Origin: Moritella sp. JT01
GTDB lineage: Bacteria; Pseudomonadota; Gammaproteobacteria; Enterobacterales; Moritellaceae
Reading direction: 5' to 3'
DNA: 64,000 nucleotides
NCBI RefSeq assembly: GCF_001574435.1
Contig: NZ_LOCN01000006.1
Location: 199,822-263,821 of the forward strand
In this document: one piece after another, positions 63,378 through 64,000 of the stretch
Layout: each line of letters opens with the position of its first letter
Position numbering within the stretch: the first letter of the stretch is position 1
Made by a program: the position numbers and the translations under genes
The notes under the pieces: generated by a model
The model's database searches: none
Told to the model about the DNA's origin: nothing
The model's input: only the letters and a program-made list of their open reading frames with translations

Positions 63378-63453
63378 TCCCTTTTAGTTCAGTTGGTAGA
63401 ACGGTGGACTGTTAATCCATATGTCGCTAGTTCAAGTCTAGCAAAGGGAGCCA
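63378..63453 (+). tRNA. tRNA-Asn (GTT), copy 3 (variant acceptor stem)
   Basis: The acceptor stem is TCCCTTT/AAAGGGA, a compensated C5-to-T and G68-to-A change relative to copies 1, 2, 5 and 6, so pairing is kept. Confidence 0.97.
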
Positions 63454-63500
63454 TATTACCTAAATTGCTTATTACATAGCTGTTTATAAAAACGAATAAT

Positions 63501-63576
63501 TCCCCTTTAGTTCAGTTGGTAGAACGGTGGACTGTTAATCCATATGTCGCTAGTTCAAGTCTAGCAAAGGGAGCCA
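63501..63576 (+). tRNA. tRNA-Asn (GTT), copy 4 (mismatched acceptor stem)
   Basis: The 5' strand TCCCCTT is as in copy 1, but the 3' strand AAAGGGA is as in copy 3, leaving a C-A mismatch at positions 5-68. It looks like a hybrid of the two types; its function may be reduced. Confidence 0.93.
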
Positions 63577-63623
63577 TATTACCTAAACTCCTTATTACAT
63601 AGCTGTTTATGAAAACGAATAAT

Positions 63624-63699
63624 TCCCCTTTAGTTCAGTTGGTAGAACGGTGGACTGTTAATCCATATGTCGCTAGTTCAAGTCTAGCAAGGGGAGCCA
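63624..63699 (+). tRNA. tRNA-Asn (GTT), copy 5
   Basis: Identical to copy 1 over 76 nt, with a fully paired acceptor stem. Confidence 0.97.
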
Positions 63700-63784
63700 A
63701 ATTCTTTATTATCAATATAAAGAGTCATAGTATGTTGTATAAATAATCACAACATATTAGCTTTGCAAGAAGCACACAAGTAAT

Positions 63785-63860
63785 TCCCCTTTAGTTCAGT
63801 TGGTAGAACGGTGGACTGTTAATCCATATGTCGCTAGTTCAAGTCTAGCAAGGGGAGCCA
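63785..63860 (+). tRNA. tRNA-Asn (GTT), copy 6
   Basis: Identical to copy 1. It is the last of the row; the 140 bp after it show no further gene within the window, and a T-rich stretch (CTTCTTTTAATATC) follows directly. Confidence 0.97.
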
Positions 63861-64000
63861 CTTCTTTTAATATCTAATAATCCCTCTTCATTGCACGCTT
63901 TTTCATCGTACTCTTAACGAGTAAATTAATGTTTATAACTAAAACATCTCTCCTACTAAAGTTTAATTCTTACTGAAATAGTGCCCGTTATCGCATAATC

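Larger units (their letters stand above)
63331..63623. repeat. Tandem 123-bp units carrying tRNA-Asn copies
   Basis: The spacers after copies 2, 3 and 4 are near-identical (TTATTACATAGCTGTTTAT.AAAACGAATAA), so spacer plus tRNA forms a repeated unit of 123 bp. Spacers around copies 1 and 6 are unrelated. This shows recent tandem duplication. Confidence 0.9.

Noticed and set aside
63047..63860. Regular repeats that could be read as a CRISPR array
   Set aside because: The repeats are 76-nt tRNA-Asn genes with cloverleaf pairing and encoded CCA, and the spacers are themselves similar to each other.

Overview
The window looks like chromosome from a marine, cold-associated gammaproteobacterium, with Moritella or a close relative (Vibrio, Shewanella, Psychromonas) my best guess. 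The clues are a complete menFDHBCE operon, tpiA, pfkA, uvrB, a 4.5S RNA gene, an aerolysin-family toxin and a tandem block of tRNA-Asn genes. No 16S gene is present, so the genus is an inference.

Positions 1 to about 28,900 are the right-hand part of a P2-like (K139/HP1-like) prophage whose left end lies outside the window. The structural block reads sheath-S-R-L-M-N-O leftwards and P-Q rightwards from a shared divergent region at about 4.9 kb. X, Y, K and the lysis genes are missing from their usual place between L and R, and two small membrane proteins (holin candidates) follow Q. From 8.7 to 13.4 kb lies the equivalent of the P2 tin/old cargo region. It holds an FRG-domain protein, a PapB-like regulator, a candidate cos site, ogr, and an AT-rich three-gene operon that I do not recognise. 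The last gene of that operon has a PD-(D/E)xK nuclease motif, which makes it the best candidate here for an undescribed anti-phage system. The replication gene A (HUH endonuclease) and a chain of small early genes follow, up to cII-like, cox-like and cI.

Between cI and the integrase, where classical P2 has almost nothing, there are 7 kb of cargo. First come a periplasmic nuclease gene (endA) flanked by a duplicated cI 3' end, a WYL-like protein and a zinc-ribbon protein. Then comes a run of seven minus-strand genes, each followed by an attC-like folded repeat, so it resembles an integron cassette array without an integron integrase. Its products are strongly enriched in HEPN-type proteins (DUF4145, AbiV-like and two others), plus an ADP-ribosyltransferase-like protein, a kinase-like fragment and a frameshifted DUF2513 gene. 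The prophage ends just after int. The adjacent host flavin reductase gene is unusually short and stops right at the junction, suggesting that integration cut off its 3' end.

From 28.9 to 64 kb is host chromosome. It carries an IclR regulator, a MOSC protein, small hypothetical genes, degraded gene remnants, a large lipoprotein subtilase with a downstream partner reminiscent of the Aeromonas ASP/ORF2 pair, the 4.5S RNA gene, a GAF-GGDEF-EAL protein with a degenerate GGDEF site, and the menaquinone operon. After these come a TSUP permease, an APC antiporter, an MksB-MksE-MksF-like condensin operon (SMC gene first, no nuclease gene), elyC, tpiA, pfkA, the aerolysin homologue and uvrB. The window closes with an intergenic cluster of DnaA-box-like sites and six tRNA-Asn genes behind one strong promoter.
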